Assembly (NCBI GenBank): GCA_015055785.1
Contig: SVHQ01000129.1
Span: 1 to 5,289 of the forward strand
DNA: 5,289 nucleotides
Source of the DNA: Clostridiales bacterium
GTDB lineage: Bacteria > Bacillota_A > Clostridia > Christensenellales > Borkfalkiaceae
Direction of reading: 5' to 3'
Positions 4,450-5,289 of the stretch are shown here, one piece after another; positions within the stretch are counted from its first letter, which is position 1; every line of letters starts with the position of its first letter. The position numbers and the translations under genes are program-made. The notes under the pieces were generated by a model that was not told the origin of the DNA, searched no databases, and was given only the letters and a program-made list of their open reading frames with translations.

Positions 4450-5289
4450 TTATAAACCGTTATTTATTTCCTCGGCATATCTAACCGTTTCCATTGCGTC
4501 TTTTGCGTACTTGTCCGCGCCTATCATATCCGCGTACTCTTTATTAAGCACTGCGCCGCCAACCACGATTTTGCACCAAGGCGCTTTTTCTCTTAACAGT
4601 TTTATCGTCTGCTCCATTGCGGGAACGGTGGTCGTCATAAGCGCGGAAAGACCTACTATCGGCGCTTTTAATTCTTTCGTTTTTTGCACCACTTCTTCAG
4701 GTGAAACGTCCTTTCCTAAATCGCACACGTTAAATCCGTAATTTTCTAAAAGCAGTTTGACGATATTTTTGCCTATATCGTGAATATCACCCTTTACCGT
4801 TGCGATAACGAAAGCGCATTTATTCGCCGTCTTTTCGCCACTCATGCCGTCTTTTATGCACTCAAACGCTGACTTTGACGCTTCCGCGCTCATTAAAAGT
4901 TGCGGTAAATATACCGTTTTATTTTCAAAGCCAACGCCAACGATATTAAGCGCGGGAATAATCTCATTTTGAACGATATCAAGTGGTTTTTCGGTTAACA
5001 ATAATTCTTTCGTGATAAAATTTGCTTGTTCTTTAAGACCTTTAATTATGGCTTTTTGCAGTTCGGATTGATATTCTACGCTATCCTTTTTTGCAATCGC
5101 AGTTCCCTGCACAGCCACTTGCTTTGGCAAATCTTCAGTAAATTTAATATACTTTTCAAAGTTATCGTCAAGCCCGCTAATCGCACGGAAAGCGTGATAC
5201 GCTTTCATAATTTCGTTTGAATAGGGATTAATTATCCCTGCCGACAAACCATTAAAAAGCGCGAGCGTAAAGAAATTGCCGTTTATAAT
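4450..5289 (-). CDS. metH: Cobalamin-dependent methionine synthase, C-terminal part (5' end outside the window)
   Basis: The last 279 residues are visible and the frame is open to the right edge. They begin inside the methyltetrahydrofolate-binding TIM barrel near its end (IINGNFFTLALFNGLSAGIINPYS, the MetH segment around the pterin site; quoted in two pieces it is IINGNFFTLALFNG and LSAGIINPYS). Next comes the four-helix cap domain (about 75-150 of the visible part, with VYLPQLLMSAEA), then the Rossmann-type B12-binding domain with GDIHDIGKN, whose His (codon 4780-4782) should be the lower cobalt ligand, followed by GLSALMTTTVPAM and VVGGA. The protein stops after this domain, lacking the SAM-binding reactivation domain of E. 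coli MetH; clostridial enzymes are often built this way and need a separate activator. It transfers methyl from methyl-THF to homocysteine through B12. A methyltransferase corrinoid protein (MtbC-like) is less likely because of the fused pterin-domain end. The riboswitch for B12 uptake genes follows directly. Confidence 0.92.
   Translation of the reverse strand: MINGNFFTLALFNGLSAGIINPYSNEIMKAYHAFRAISGLDDNFEKYIKFTEDLPKQVAVQGTAIAKKDSVEYQSELQKAIIKGLKEQANFITKELLLTEKPLDIVQNEIIPALNIVGVGFENKTVYLPQLLMSAEASKSAFECIKDGMSGEKTANKCAFVIATVKGDIHDIGKNIVKLLLENYGFNVCDLGKDVSPEEVVQKTKELKAPIVGLSALMTTTVPAMEQTIKLLREKAPWCKIVVGGAVLNKEYADMIGADKYAKDAMETVRYAEEINNGL

Noticed and set aside
4307..4741. Open frame of 144 codons on the plus strand
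   Set aside because: It lies antisense to the cobalamin riboswitch and the end of metH, shows no protein family features, and its composition is explained by the metH codons on the other strand.
5026..5220. Plus-strand open frame of 64 codons opposite metH
   Set aside because: It is antisense to the conserved pterin and cap region of methionine synthase with no initiation signal.
1..5289. CRISPR array, tRNA, rRNA, insertion sequence or phage attachment site
   Set aside because: No regularly spaced direct repeats, no tRNA or rRNA signatures and no transposase or inverted-repeat ends were found.

Overview
The window looks like a chromosomal segment of a low-GC Gram-positive anaerobe, most likely a member of the Clostridia. 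The grounds are strong GGAGG-type ribosome binding sites, a domain-split glutamate synthase next to glutamine synthetase and an ANTAR regulator, a split B12-uptake module of Firmicutes type, and a methionine synthase that ends after its cobalamin domain. The taxonomic statement is inference from gene content; no marker gene is present.

Left half (2-2882, plus strand) is a nitrogen-assimilation operon. It holds the C-terminal end of a FAD/NAD(P)-dependent oxidoreductase (cut by the left edge), a free-standing GXGXG beta-helix domain of glutamate synthase, a type I glutamine synthetase, and a small regulator with a degenerate receiver and an RNA-binding ANTAR domain. The genes are spaced by -1, 17 and 24 bases and end at a clear rho-independent terminator (2883-2920). 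Together they point to a GS-GOGAT pathway whose remaining glutamate synthase domains should lie to the left, with the ANTAR protein as a probable antiterminator acting on nitrogen genes elsewhere.

Middle (about 2921-3151) is a decayed stretch. A start codon with a ribosome binding site leads into a stop-riddled, frameshifted sequence that resembles the first residues of a MATE-family efflux transporter. I read it as a gene remnant.

Right half (3152-5289, minus strand) is about cobalamin. Reading leftwards from the right edge: the C-terminal part of a cobalamin-dependent methionine synthase (end of the pterin domain, cap and B12-binding domain, no reactivation domain); a compact cobalamin riboswitch with a terminator and a matching antiterminator; a short lipoprotein with a DUF4430-like domain; and an ECF-transporter S component whose start sits just after the lipoprotein stop. 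The most attractive hypothesis in the window is that lipoprotein and S component form a B12-repressed cobalamin or corrinoid capture and uptake unit that supplies the neighbouring B12-dependent enzyme.
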